A stretch of DNA of 64,000 bases from Haliclona indistincta (lineage: Eukaryota; Porifera; Demospongiae; Haplosclerida; Chalinidae). The position numbers were made by a program, and so were the translations under genes. Where the stretch lies: NCBI GenBank assembly GCA_964017065.1, contig OZ024788.1, positions 6,446,087 through 6,510,086 on the forward strand, in the 5' to 3' direction. Under the pieces are notes generated by a model. That model did not search any database, was not told the DNA's origin, and saw nothing but the letters and a program-made list of their open reading frames with translations. Below are positions 15,471 through 26,155 of this stretch, one piece after another. Within the stretch, counting starts at the first letter, position 1; each line of letters begins with the position of its first letter.

Positions 15471-15666
15471 TGTAACACGCAGGTATTTGACAGAGCCAGT
15501 TGGGTCAAGCTCTCAACAGACTTTATTGAAAAATAGACAACCCATATATAGCAGAGCTTTAACAATGACATGTATCTATGTAACAGACAATGTATTGTGT
15601 GACAATAAGTGTAGTCAGAGAGTCTCAGTCCATGATAATGACCAAGCAAGACAGAAGTCTGTTACA
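15471..15666 (-). repeat. 3' LTR of the Ty3/gypsy element
   Basis: A 196-bp terminal repeat starting TGTAAC and ending GTTACA (short inverted ends). Its first 77 bases recur at 20451-20527. As the element reads on the minus strand, this is the downstream LTR. Just outside pol, a polypurine tract AAGAGGAGAG (minus strand, about 15670-15679) abuts it, as expected for the plus-strand primer. Confidence 0.85.
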
Positions 15667-15705
15667 TAGCTCTCCTCTTAGAAAGAGTTCGTCCCGAACT
15701 TGTCT

Positions 15706-18700
15706 TTAATGTTCAACATATGGAGCAAATCGTTGGGGAGGCGCTCTATTCCTTTGAGGATAGCGACGAGGGATCGGGGTCGGTTGAACCGGTACGGGAG
15801 GGGGAGGAGGTGCTGAAGGAGGAGGAGGAATTGGTGCTGGAGGAAGAGCAGGAGTAAGTGGAGTGAGGTCGTCTTCTTCGATGAGCTCAAGCTGATGTTC
15901 AATCCTTGGAGGACGCTGTTGTGAAGGCTGAGAGCGAGGAGCTGTTTGTTTCTTAGAGGAGGCTGGAAGAGATTGGAGATAGTGTTTCAATCGATCAAAG
16001 TGTACAACTGTCCTCTTGCCCCTCGGAAACTGCTTGATTCTGTAAGTGGAGTCTGATAGCTTCTTAATAACTCTGTAAGGACCTTGCCAAGGACAGTGAA
16101 ACTTCTTAGACTTCCCCTTTCCCACAACAGGTGAGTGTAACCATACCAAATCATCGACTTCGAATGGTTTTCCATGTACTTTCTCATCATAGAACTCCTT
16201 TTCCCTCTTCAACTCTGCTTTCATCTTTGTACGCACAATCTCGTATGAATTCTGCAGAGTACTCCTGAGTTTGGAAGCATATTCTGTTGATGTAGTTGCA
16301 TCAGATTCTGGATCTCCGTACATGATGTCCACAGGCAATTTTGCCTGACGGCCGTACATTAAGAAGAACGGAGTGAACCCAGTTGTTGGTTGCACACTAG
16401 TGTTGTACGCCAAACAAGCTTTTGGTAGCAGTGATTCCCACTCGGTTTGATCACTGGATGAGTCAGACAGTGAAACAGCCAGCACGTTCTGGAGTGTGCG
16501 ATTGAATCGTTCTATCAAACCGTCGCTCTGAGGGTGGTAGGGAGTTGTTCTTGTTTTGTTGATATGAAGCAGCTTGCACATCTCTTGGAACACATTAGCT
16601 TCAAATTGTCTTCCTTGATCCGAATGCAGCTGCTCTGGAACCGAGAACCGACAGAATAAATTATTCACCAACTTCTCTGCCACTGTCACTGCTTCTTGAT
16701 TAGGAATGGCGTAGGCCTCCATCCAGCGAGTAAAATAGTCTCCTGCGACCAGAATATATTGGTTTCCAGTGCTGGTACGGGGAAGTGGTCCCATGATATC
16801 TACAGCAACAAGCTGCATCGGATAACCAGTCTGAACATTTTGGAGTGCAGCTCTACGGTGTGGAACAGGAGACTTCCGGCTAGCACACGAGGGACATGAC
16901 TGACAATGTGCCCGTACATCATTGTAATGTCCAGGCCAGTAAAACCTCTCTTTCAGTCGCTGAAGAGTTTTTTCTTCACCAAAATGACCACTCGTAATTC
17001 CTCCATGAACCTCTTGTAAAATCTCATCACGTAGCTTCCTTGGAACCACGAGCTGAAGTCGGCTTGTACCATCTGGACTCTGAAACTGTCGATATAACAG
17101 ATTGTTCTGAAGGATCAACTGATCCCACATCTGGTAGAGTCTCCGTAACTCTTGGCTTTGACCCTTGATGGTGTCCTTATCTGGCTTCTTATTCTCCTCT
17201 TTACTCCGAAGAATAAGCTGAATAGAAGAATCCTCACATTGAGCCTGTCGGAGGTCTTGACAACTCTGAGTGAACACTGAGATCGCGTCTGTTGGAAGTG
17301 CTTGAATCGATAGAGATTCTTCATGAGAACTCCTTCCGCACTGTGTACAAGGCTTCCTGGACATTGCATCTGCATTACCATGTTGCTTGCCCAGTCTGTG
17401 TACGACGTCAAAATCGAATTCTTGCAATTTTTCTAACCAGCGTGCTAACTGGCCTTCAGGATCTTTGAAATTCTTTAGCCACTGAAGACTACCATGATCT
17501 GTACGGAGACAAAATTTCCTACCCATCAAGTAAGGTCGGAAGTGATTTGTGAAGAAAACTACAGCAAGCAACTCTCTTCTTGTCACACAGTAATTCCGCT
17601 CTGGTTTTGTTAGAAGACGACTGCCAAATGCAATTACATGCTCCACTCCATCCTCTCCTTCTTGAGAGAGAACTGCACCAATCCCTGTATTACTAGCATC
17701 TGTGTCCAGAGTAAATGGTTTAGAAAAATCAGGATGTGCCAAAACAGGAGTAGAAGTTAGCCTATGTCGCAGCTCTATGAATGCTTCTTGACATTCTTCT
17801 GTCCACTTGAAGACAGAATTTTTCTCAGTGAGCTTGTGAAGTGGTTTTGCTATGGATGCAAATCCTTTGACAAACCGTCGGTAATAATTTGCCAATCCCA
17901 AGAACTTTTGTACCTCCTTCGCAGATGTTGGAACCGGCCACCGAGCTACTTGATTAGACTTGTCTGGATCAGTAGCTATTCCATCTGCTGAGATCACGTG
18001 ACCGAGATAGGACACCTTTTCTTGGAATAGTGAACACTTGGCTGGTTTTAACTTCAGCCCTGATTCTCGTAGACGCTGGAACACTAACTTCAGAGAATGG
18101 AGATGATCTTCAAAATCTCGTCCCAGAATAATGACGTCATCTAAGTAGACAAGGCACTCAGTCCATTGGAGACCACTTAGCACCAAATCCATCAGACGCT
18201 GGAAGGTAGCCGGAGCATTGCATAAGCCGAATGGCATCACAGTGAATTCGAACAGACCTTCTGGCGTACAGAAAGCTGTCTTCTCTTGATCTTCTGGGGA
18301 CATCTCCACTTGCCAGTAACCGCTGATGAGATCCAACGTACTAAACCACTTGGATCCTGCCATGGTACTCAGGGTGTCGTCAATACGAGGAAGTGGGTAG
18401 GCATCTCGTCGGGTGATTGAGTTCAACTTCCGGTAATCCACACAGAATCGCTTGGTCCCATCCTTCTTTTGGACTAACACCACTGGTGAAGCCCATGGGC
18501 TGTTTGACTGACGGATGATCCCATTCTCTTGCATCTGACGCAGCAAGGTTCTGATCTCCTCTTTCTTGTATGGAGGAAGCCGTCGAGCCCGTTGACGAAT
18601 GGGTGGGTGATGCTCTGTATTGATTTTGTGGAGCAGGCGATTAGTATGACCATAATCTGTAGGGGAAGCAGCAAAAATGTCAGCATATGCAGACACCAGC

Positions 18701-19707
18701 AGATACACACGTTTCTTTTGCTCTTCTGTTACTCCTTCACAGCAATTCTGAACCATACTCCACAACATCTCCTCTTTACCCTCTGTTGGAGGCAGAACAT
18801 CTTCTGATTGTGTGGTGGAAATATTGATTGACTGGGATTCATTCGTCAGTTCCATCTGTCCAACACAGGTCCCCTTGTAGATCGTAACGGCATCCTGTCT
18901 GGCATTCAGAAGACGAACTGGAACTCCTTCTCTAGTAGGTATCACTAGAGAGGCCGCAGATGTGAATGTTGTTTTCGCCTCTTTCATAGGTCGATCGAAA
19001 ATCCACGCTCCTCCAATGACTGGCTCTTGAGGTACTCCTACTATCTCCATTTGACTCATAGCTGGAATCTGAATTGTCTCACGGAGCACCACTCGAATTG
19101 GTAGCACTGACTGATTTGCTGTGGAGGAGATTGCATACAATGGAAAAGACAATTTTCTGTCAGGGAAGTGGATACATCTGTTTGCCATATTGACTGAGCA
19201 GGAGTTCGCTTCTAAAAAGTCCAGTCCTAGTATTCCTTCAGTGGTGAGTTGATCTACAATCAGCATTGTCCACTGGAACACTTCTCCACTCAATCGAATC
19301 CAAATCGGTGAGCAGCCGAACACATTCAATGGTGATCCTTCTACACCAGTCAACCGAGGTCCATTCCAAGGGTTTAGTGGAAGGTCTGGAGAGGCAATCA
19401 GATCCCACTTATCCTTCCTTAGGAGAGAAACAGCTGCACCGGTATCTAACAGGAGGGAAACAGAAAGCTGTTTAGAAGGCTGACTAGAAGAAACAGAAGA
19501 GGAAAATTCAATAACTGCAGGGATACTATAAGTGTTTGTAGTACAAACGGGGAGGATACTAATATCTTTTTTTTCTTTGTTGGCCATTTGATCGACACCC
19601 TCGAACGCACGACCAGAAGCGCCGAGGGTGTCTAGTTTCCCTGATCTCCTCTCCTGCCCGCAGCGCAACCCCGGGCATAGTGTCCCTCTTGACCGCATCT
19701 CCGACAT
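15706..19707 (-). CDS. pol: Ty3/gypsy Pol polyprotein (protease, RT, RNase H, integrase)
   Basis: An uninterrupted frame of about 1333 codons. In order: retropepsin-like protease with LLLDTGAAVSLL near residue 88; reverse transcriptase with the PFGLCNAPATFQR motif and the YLDD catalytic box; RNase H with LDTDASNTGIGAVLSQ; then integrase with an HHCC zinc finger (VHGG..SGHFG then CQSCPSCASRK), the catalytic D (VDIMGPLP), D (HSDQGRQF) and E (LIERFNRTLQ), and a GPY/F-type module (GPYRVIKKL). The C-terminus is proline-rich and has no chromodomain. The RT-RNaseH-IN order defines Ty3/gypsy. The first in-frame ATG is unlikely to be used: Pol lies in the -1 frame relative to Gag, overlaps its end, and is most simply made by frameshifting. 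All catalytic motifs are intact, so the insertion is young or was recently active. Confidence 0.93.
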   Translation of the reverse strand: MSEMRSRGTLCPGLRCGQERRSGKLDTLGASGRAFEGVDQMANKEKKDISILPVCTTNTYSIPAVIEFSSSVSSSQPSKQLSVSLLLDTGAAVSLLRKDKWDLIASPDLPLNPWNGPRLTGVEGSPLNVFGCSPIWIRLSGEVFQWTMLIVDQLTTEGILGLDFLEANSCSVNMANRCIHFPDRKLSFPLYAISSTANQSVLPIRVVLRETIQIPAMSQMEIVGVPQEPVIGGAWIFDRPMKEAKTTFTSAASLVIPTREGVPVRLLNARQDAVTIYKGTCVGQMELTNESQSINISTTQSEDVLPPTEGKEEMLWSMVQNCCEGVTEEQKKRVYLLVSAYADIFAASPTDYGHTNRLLHKINTEHHPPIRQRARRLPPYKKEEIRTLLRQMQENGIIRQSNSPWASPVVLVQKKDGTKRFCVDYRKLNSITRRDAYPLPRIDDTLSTMAGSKWFSTLDLISGYWQVEMSPEDQEKTAFCTPEGLFEFTVMPFGLCNAPATFQRLMDLVLSGLQWTECLVYLDDVIILGRDFEDHLHSLKLVFQRLRESGLKLKPAKCSLFQEKVSYLGHVISADGIATDPDKSNQVARWPVPTSAKEVQKFLGLANYYRRFVKGFASIAKPLHKLTEKNSVFKWTEECQEAFIELRHRLTSTPVLAHPDFSKPFTLDTDASNTGIGAVLSQEGEDGVEHVIAFGSRLLTKPERNYCVTRRELLAVVFFTNHFRPYLMGRKFCLRTDHGSLQWLKNFKDPEGQLARWLEKLQEFDFDVVHRLGKQHGNADAMSRKPCTQCGRSSHEESLSIQALPTDAISVFTQSCQDLRQAQCEDSSIQLILRSKEENKKPDKDTIKGQSQELRRLYQMWDQLILQNNLLYRQFQSPDGTSRLQLVVPRKLRDEILQEVHGGITSGHFGEEKTLQRLKERFYWPGHYNDVRAHCQSCPSCASRKSPVPHRRAALQNVQTGYPMQLVAVDIMGPLPRTSTGNQYILVAGDYFTRWMEAYAIPNQEAVTVAEKLVNNLFCRFSVPEQLHSDQGRQFEANVFQEMCKLLHINKTRTTPYHPQSDGLIERFNRTLQNVLAVSLSDSSSDQTEWESLLPKACLAYNTSVQPTTGFTPFFLMYGRQAKLPVDIMYGDPESDATTSTEYASKLRSTLQNSYEIVRTKMKAELKREKEFYDEKVHGKPFEVDDLVWLHSPVVGKGKSKKFHCPWQGPYRVIKKLSDSTYRIKQFPRGKRTVVHFDRLKHYLQSLPASSKKQTAPRSQPSQQRPPRIEHQLELIEEDDLTPLTPALPPAPIPPPPSAPPPPPVPVQPTPIPRRYPQRNRAPPQRFAPYVEH
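19594..19641 (-). promoter_or_regulatory. -1 ribosomal frameshift signal at the gag/pol junction
   Basis: On the minus strand the gag frame ends CAG GGA AAC TAG. This contains the canonical heptamer G GGA AAC (19635-19641) in the right phase, directly followed by the gag stop. After a -1 slip the next codon is CTA and the pol frame is open. Two bases further on, GACACCCTCG (19632-19623) pairs perfectly with CGAGGGTGTC (19603-19594) around a 19-nt loop. The stem is close to the slip site, so part of it may unwind or form a pseudoknot. Confidence 0.8.
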
Positions 19708-20423
19708 TTGATGGGTTGACGGTTGTTAGTAGGCCGCTGACGGTGTGGATCACGTTGCCGTGATTCTATCTTCAGTTCCAGCTGCCCAACCCGTTCCACG
19801 AGCTGTTCTACTGCACGGACCAGTGATGGTTGAGACGTCTCTCCACTAGCAGCGCCCGATACTGGTAGCTTCTCCTTCTCTTCCTCGACCTGTGAGACTC
19901 CATGATGAACATTACTGCGAGGAAGGAAAGACTCTGTCTCCAGCGTTGCCGTCACCGCAGCATCCAGCGTCTTGGGTCGAGTTTGCTTCACTCCTAGCGC
20001 TACTTGCGGGTTACTCAGTTGTCCCATATAGTGAATGAGAGCAAGCTGTTCTCGAGCAGCGTCCTCCAGTTGAGGATGAGCTTTGTCCGTCAGAAGTCGA
20101 ACATCTTCTGCAAATTCAGCCCAGCCTTCGCTCCGTTTCTTACTCCGACACTGTAGCTCTGCAAGGTAAAGCTCTTTCTTGCTGGGTGGTTCAAACCGCT
20201 CACGAAGGGCCTTCTTTGCCTTTTTATAATCCCCCTTAGTATCTGCTGCCAGTCTCTGAAAAGCGGTTCTTGCTCTGCCTGTTAACCGAACCTTCAGCCA
20301 CAGCAACATGGCCTCTCCTTCCCAAGCATTCACAGCGGCGACGTCCTCGAAGTGTTCGAACCATTGGTCGACGTCTTCTGTTCCCGCAAATGTCTCCGGA
20401 AGGACCAGCGGTCGTGTAGCCAT
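19632..20423 (-). CDS. gag: Ty3/gypsy Gag
   Basis: A 263-codon frame beginning 28 bases inside the upstream LTR. The N-terminal half matches the retrotransposon gag fold (FEHFEDVAAVNAWEGEAMLL, then LTGRARTAFQRL). A hydrophilic linker follows, and the end carries a CCHC zinc knuckle (CRRCGQEGHYARGC) for RNA binding. The terminal codons form the slippery site for the shift into pol. No frame damage is seen. Confidence 0.9.
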   Translation of the reverse strand: MATRPLVLPETFAGTEDVDQWFEHFEDVAAVNAWEGEAMLLWLKVRLTGRARTAFQRLAADTKGDYKKAKKALRERFEPPSKKELYLAELQCRSKKRSEGWAEFAEDVRLLTDKAHPQLEDAAREQLALIHYMGQLSNPQVALGVKQTRPKTLDAAVTATLETESFLPRSNVHHGVSQVEEEKEKLPVSGAASGETSQPSLVRAVEQLVERVGQLELKIESRQRDPHRQRPTNNRQPIKCRRCGQEGHYARGCAAGRRGDQGN

Positions 20424-20431
20424 CTTGCCGT

Positions 20432-20449
20432 ATTCTGCCGACTACGCCA
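20432..20449 (-). other. Probable tRNA primer-binding site
   Basis: Immediately inside the upstream LTR the minus strand reads TTGGCGTAGTCGGCAGAA. The TGG matches the complement of a tRNA CCA end. I cannot assign the primer tRNA from memory. Confidence 0.5.
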
Positions 20450-20450
20450 A

Positions 20451-20527
20451 TGTAACACGCAGGTATTTGACAGAGCCAGTTGGGTCAAGCTCTCAACAGA
20501 CTTTATTGAAAATAGACAACCCATATA
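20451..20527 (-). repeat. Truncated 5' LTR of the Ty3/gypsy element
   Basis: 77 bases match the beginning of the 15471 LTR (one A fewer in the A-run), then similarity stops abruptly. The missing part is the outer (U3) portion, which normally holds the promoter. This copy is probably transcriptionally crippled although its proteins are intact. No target-site duplication can be checked on this side. Confidence 0.8.
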
Positions 20528-20985
20528 CAGTGCTTCCAGTCTAGACATTCCAAAATTGCACATTTCACTAACATGAAATGTTTTTACTCATAAAAACTAA
20601 ACGATAGGTTTTATAGCAGTCAAACTTGGTGAGAAGGCTGATACATCCTTCTAGAGTAAGTGTGCTTAGTCTAAACTGCAAGCCTTACTTGATCTCAAAG
20701 ATACAAATGGCTAAGTGACTGTTGTCGGAAACACCCAATTAGCTTTTATTTTTAGACCATAAAATCTGTAAGAAGCTTAGTTAAGGAAAAATCTTCGGTG
20801 TGCAGGCGAACAACTAGTTCATCTATCAAATACTCTAGAGCCAATGCTTAACTATCACGCAAACTAAAGTTCGGTCCAAAACAAACTCAAAAATCAACAA
20901 AAAATCAAAGTCAGAAAGTTTTTAGACTCAAAAATCTGCAACTTTGCGAGTTAAGAAAAAGCGCTCCGCAGGCAAGTAGCCTTAT
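20528..20985. other. Spacer without supported gene
   Basis: AT-rich sequence with direct echoes such as caaactaaagttcgg and caaaaatcaac. No gene, and no match to the other repeats listed here. Confidence 0.3.
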
Positions 20986-21301
20986 GCCTTAGCTAATCAC
21001 AGCTCTTCGCTCGTGGCTGTAACTTACACCGTCGGCGAATACGAGGTGCTGGTAGCAGCAGCACTCGCCCGCTCTGTTCGTCTTCGTCTTAGTTTATGAC
21101 GTATCAATGACGTTTTCCAAGTTGATGACCGTACATTCCCGCATATCGGATATGCAGATTAATTGACGTCATCAATCTGGCAACAGTCATTGGCACGTCA
21201 TAACTAAGAACAGAGCGGGCGAGTGCTGCTGCTACCAGCACCTCGTATTCGCCGACGGTGTAAGTTACAGCCACGAGCGAAGAGCTGTGATTAGCTAAGG
21301 C
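20986..21301. repeat. Large interrupted palindrome ending at the gap
   Basis: About 95-105 bases from 20986 (gccttagctaatcacagctc onwards) are repeated as the reverse complement up to base 21301, around a spacer of roughly 100 bases that has TGACGT/ACGTCA motifs. The right arm runs into the run of N. It may be a foldback transposon, or an assembly fold at the contig end. Confidence 0.8.
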
Positions 21302-21501
21302 NNNNNNNNNNNNNNNNNNNNNNNNNNNNNNNNNNNNNNNNNNNNNNNNNNNNNNNNNNNNNNNNNNNNNNNNNNNNNNNNNNNNNNNNNNNNNNNNNNN
21401 NNNNNNNNNNNNNNNNNNNNNNNNNNNNNNNNNNNNNNNNNNNNNNNNNNNNNNNNNNNNNNNNNNNNNNNNNNNNNNNNNNNNNNNNNNNNNNNNNNNN
21501 N
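21302..21501. other. Assembly gap (200 N)
   Basis: 200 unknown bases, so the true length is unknown. It separates the palindrome on the left from a truncated R4 repeat on the right. Confidence 0.99.
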
Positions 21502-22093
21502 TCTATGGGCAGAGCTTATTTGTACTCCAGATGTAAGTCCACGTACACATGTACATCATCAAAATATTTTTGCTTATAACGAAAAGTATTTTCTACAACA
21601 TGCAATACGCTAGCTGTTCCAAACTAGTACTGCTTTTTACTGGCATGTCAAAATTTACAACCAAGTACATAAACTCAGAGTTGACCACTCCCACTTTTGC
21701 AACTTAAGTGTTTGCGACCTCGTCATTTTTCAGCTAATTTCTGTCTTCATTTACTCCTGGTGACTGATACAAAACCTGGGTGAGCAAACAGCATAGTTTG
21801 GACCATGTTCTGTGTCATTTCCGGGCACCCTGAAGGCTGTACCCCTAAAATGCGAAAGCGACAAGGGCTCTGCCTCTTCGATCTCCAGCTTAACAGGAGA
21901 CACCCCTTTAACATTCTCCCGTACTATATGTTTTAGTGGGGAGGGCGTGCCGAAAAACAGTGACGTAAAGTCAACTTTTGCAAATAGACCAAGTTTGACC
22001 TTTCTAAGGCACTTTTCACACCATGCATTTATAACGTCTAAAGTAGGTGGGGTCAATTATGACGTCTATACACCTCATTAGGGGTTAATTCTT
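21502..22093 (+). repeat. TTAA-type repeat R4, copy 1, left end lost in gap
   Basis: Shares long stretches with 29605-31232, such as ctagctgttccaaactag, tgacctttctaa and the right end tcattaggggttaa. It ends at ggggttaa near 22090. It has no insertion at the position where copy 2 carries the nested elements. Confidence 0.7.
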
Positions 22094-22335
22094 TTACGTT
22101 AAAGATAGTACTAAGATCAGATTAATTCAATCTGTAGTTCAAGCATTGATCACTGAAAGAGTTGATTTTAGAAGTATTCAGATCAACAGAAAAGGCACTA
22201 CAGCACTTAGCAATGATCAACTGTTTTTGAGTTTTCTTTTTTTTCTTGCTAGAAAGTCAGCCACCTCATATAGTTCTCCATCGATTGAAGAGCCCGAGAT
22301 CTAGCAGAAGCCGCAATACAAAGCAGTTGCAAATA

Positions 22336-23360
22336 AAGCACCAAAGGTGCAGATGCCTCGGTGCAGTAGCATGTATGCTAGCATGCAATTAGCAGATTCA
22401 TATGACAGCACGTATGCATGAATGCAGTAGATCCATGGAAGCATCAAAACAGTATCATAGAAGCATGCAATGCAAGCTACAGTAGAAGTGACCAGCTGAT
22501 CCATGGAACATGCAGGCAAGCAGCAGATCATAGCAACAGTGCTATGGAAGCACAGGCTAGTGGCAGCTATCCAGCAGCAGGCAAGTAGCAGATCATAGTG
22601 ACAGTGCTTTGGAAGTGCAGGCTAGTGGCAGCTATCCAGTAGCAACAGATCATAGCAACAGTGCTATGGAAGTGCAGGCTAGTGACAGCTTATCCAGCAG
22701 CAGGCAGCAGATCGTAGCAACAGTGCTATCGAAGCGCAGGCTAGTGGTAGCTATCCAGCAGCAGCAGCAGCAGCAGCAGCAGATCATAGCAACAGTGCTA
22801 TGGAAGCACAGGCTAGTGGCAGCTATTCAGCAGCAAATCATAGCAACAGTGCTATGAAAGCACAGGCTAGTAGCAGCTATCCAGCAGCAGCAGCAGGCAA
22901 GCAGCAGATCATAGCAACAGTTCTATGGAAGCGCAGGCTAGTGGCAGCTATCCAGCAGCTGTACAAGCTCGCTCCGGCTCACCTGTCGAGCAGCTAAGTG
23001 AACTCAAACAAGCTTTCGCTCGCTAGTTTCACTGCTGCCTATGGACTCGCGCGAGCTGTACTATCACAGATCAAGCCTTCAAGTTGCACTGTAGCCATCT
23101 GTAGACAGTTTAGTCTATGAAGTAGTCCCGAGCGCTCAAACCGGCTGTTTAGGTTAGCAAATCACGCCATAACTTCAAAACAAAGGCTTTAATAGCAAAT
23201 CTGTCAAATTTGATTTTCATAAACTATCGAGATCTACCTGTATTGCAAGTTTCAGCGCTTAGTAGCAAGCGGTTGCTGAGATACGCATTGCGGACACACA
23301 CACACACACACAAACGAACAGACTACTGTATGCCTCGTGGCTCCGCCCACCTCGGCATAA
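22336..23360 (+). repeat. Interspersed repeat R3, copy 1, with expanded minisatellite
   Basis: It begins around aaaggtgcagatgcctcggtg and ends in gcctcgtggctccgcccacc followed by TCGGCATAA, the same ends as at 24262-24832 and, inverted, 34813-35660. The 3' part includes gcaaatcacgccataac and a (CA)n run. The ends are partly inverted (GCCTCGGTG/CACCTCGGC), suggesting a non-autonomous DNA element. A tandem array of about 60-65 bp units occupies 22520-22965. Confidence 0.65.
22520..22965 (+). repeat. Minisatellite, ~60-65 bp unit
   Basis: About seven degenerate units built from agatcatagcaacagtgcta and caggctagtggcagctatcc, with CAG-rich linkers of variable length (including a (CAG)8-like run at about 22757). 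Frames through it are low-complexity and not genes. Confidence 0.85.
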
Positions 23361-24261
23361 AAACAAAAGTTTACACATCTTTACTGGTTCAGCCAACAAT
23401 ACATTTATAGCTGCAGCTTTAATTTGCTGAAAACTTAGCTTTACCCATCTGACTTCATGTAGGCCAAGTCTGAGACGCCGCTACTATTCCACTCAAGACT
23501 TATGGAGCAGCTTAGAAGCTGTGGTTGCACAGCTAGCTCCTCCCACCATCTGGAATGCAATTACAGTACAATGGATAGATAAACAGTATGTTTCATACGA
23601 GCTCTTATGATACATAAGCCTAACCAAAGGCTAGCTGTAGCTCACAGAAGTCTCTGGAAGCCTTGAATTATGTGCACAAGTGATTTGTGTGGTCAAATGA
23701 ACTAAATTGCATTCCTTTGTGTAATAATAGACCAATCTTTGCACTTAAATATCTCAACAACCATTCAGTATTCCTAAGTTCTACTTGAGAATCTCCATTA
23801 TTATTAACAAACTCAACAGTAAGAAATACAAGAGGTCATGTTGGTGTCTATGGGATTTTGCTCACCTTGAAAACCGAAATAGATGCTCTCACGCTACGTG
23901 CTCGTTACATCTACAAACATCAGTTTCTGTGGTGATCTAATTCCCATGGACACCTTGAATCCATCATGTAACCTGTCCCGCAGGTGTATGGGATCATATA
24001 ACACTCACTGTTCAGTACTCTAAGCTTCAAGGTGCGCTAGTCGAGTACAAGATCACGGTGAACAGTAAAACATTTAAAAGTATACCTAGGTCAAAGATGA
24101 AAGACTCTGCCCTTGCTTTAAATCCCATATTCACTAAAATGGTCACTATCTGTGATATTTGACTGAGATAATATACTCTAAGATATAGTTAAGTATGTTG
24201 TACAAAACAATTTTGTAGCATTCAACAGCTGTCTCAAGTCCAATGCACTGCCAGGTGCAAT
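23361..24261. other. Spacer without supported gene
   Basis: No frame or repeat pair was identified. Confidence 0.3.
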
Positions 24262-24832
24262 GAAGCACCTAAGGTGCAGATGCCTCGGTGGAATGACACC
24301 AAGATGACACTATATCCACAAACACAACTATTCACCATTCCACAAACACAGCAACTGCAGATGCAAGTATACAGGATTTCTGTACAGCACAGTGCTCAAT
24401 CAGAAGCCAATCAGTGCTAACCACAATTCAACTGGGCGTGTCTACAGTGCATACCATGCACACGCATACCACGAGCGAAATAGCTTCTTACACGATTTCT
24501 CTAGACGTGCGCTGCCATCCTGTAGTATAAATTTAACCTACAAGCTACTAGGCTGTCTGTAGTGAGTAGTTTTGTTTTTGGAGAAGTCCTGATAGTCAGC
24601 AAAAGCCATCTAGGTTAGCAAACCACGCCATAACTCTAGAACAAAGCTTTGCATCAAACTTTCGCTAGTTCACAACCGAGATAATATCGAGTTCTACCTG
24701 CATTGCAATTATGCAAGTTTCAGAGCTTACCTTTCAGCGTGCGCCGCAAAAATGGTGTAACAGACAGACTGAACGACAGACACCACGATTACTGTATGCC
24801 TCGTGGCTCCGCCCACCGAGGCATAATGACAA
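24262..24832 (+). repeat. Interspersed repeat R3, copy 2
   Basis: Starts with acctaaggtgcagatgcctc and ends gcctcgtggctccgcccacc followed by GAGGCATAA. It lacks the minisatellite of copy 1 but keeps the gttagcaaaccacgccataa block. Confidence 0.7.
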
Positions 24833-25751
24833 AATGTAGATTTCAGTTGTTTGAACTTGGTTCTTCTTTTACAGTAAAATTAACTTGTCATTGGGTGTAT
24901 CTGACATGATCTACTCTTGGAGAATTGAGTGGAACCATACACAACAGTAGTGATACTATTGCAATAACAGGTTAGACTATTGTCTGTCACGCCACATTCC
25001 TAACATGCTCATTTTGGGCAAATTTAGTAGATGAATGTTATTTTCCTTGAAATTTTGTACTCACAATGGGGCGTTTATAACGTTCAGTGATTAAATTCAT
25101 CTGAGAATAGAAATCAGCTTAGTGCCACAAAGCACTTTGTAATGTTCCTCCCCGCAAAGTAGGTATTAGATTCATAATCTGTGTTTTAAAACTTTAATAA
25201 TTTTATTGCGACCCAGACCACACACATTACAGGCTGTGTGTAATTATGAATATTTTACAGTTATGCTTTTGTGAAATTAACACACAACTCTTTGGCAAAA
25301 AATTCTTAACTCTACAATAATTTGCTGTAGTGGTTTTCATGTTTTGCTGCAGCTATTGAACAGTATCTAAATCTCGTATTGTACACGTTTAAGTTCATAA
25401 TGGTTTGTTTTTAGTTAACTATGTCATTAATAACCACAAAATGATGCGTGTTATAGTTCGAAACAGGACTCTGGTGACTTTCTTGGGACTCTACTTACCT
25501 TGAACATATCTTTGTTTAGGTAGCAACTGTAGTTTAAAACTGTTAGACAATAAATTGTCTTGGAAGCTAAAATAGATGTCCTAGTGATTGTGCATGTATT
25601 TGGGATGTCTATACAACGGTTTCCAATGTCTAAATTCTGAAGTTAAACTCAGTTCATTTTAAAATCTAAGTTCTTAAATATTGTATGTGTAGACACTCAA
25701 AATAATATGATCTGATTTGGAATTTTGAAACTAAAATATGAATTGTGTTTG
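24833..25751. other. Spacer without supported gene
   Basis: AT-rich sequence with no frame or repeat I can support. Confidence 0.3.
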
Positions 25752-26155
25752 AGGCGGCGTTTACATGACAACGCTATACGGTACTATCAGGTGAAAACGA
25801 AGACTTTGTATCAGGTTTGGTCATGCGTTTACACCAAAACGATGAAAACGGAGACCAAAGTGGAGACCTCGAAAACGGAGGCATGAAAACGCTCGTGTAA
25901 CTTTTTGTATGAGCATACCTCAGCCTTTATACTTGCAAAGAATGCTGGGAAGAGTCGTCAAACTGCATCTATCGACAAAGAGTTTCTTCTTTCGCTTTGG
26001 TTCATGCATACAAGCCGAATAACAGCGTGCTCGCCTAAAAATGCCACACCCACATTCCATACAAAACGGTGTCGTGTAAACATCCAAAACGCTGCAGCTG
26101 AATTCGCATACATTTTCCCGTTTTTGGACTGATCGTTGTAGTGTAAACGCCGCCC
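25752..26155. mobile_element. MITE with GGCGGCGTTTACA termini
   Basis: Left end GGCGGCGTTTACATGACAAC and, on the minus strand, right end GGCGGCGTTTACACTACAAC form about 20-bp terminal inverted repeats about 400 bp apart. The interior has repeated AAAACG/CGTTTT motifs and no transposase. Confidence 0.75.

Noticed and set aside
22520..22965. A CRISPR-like array of spaced repeats.
   Set aside because: The units are contiguous degenerate tandem repeats without unique spacers, in a eukaryotic transposon.
22609..22997. Gln/Ala/Ser-rich open frames.
   Set aside because: They are translations of the minisatellite array, with no start context, splice signals or homology.
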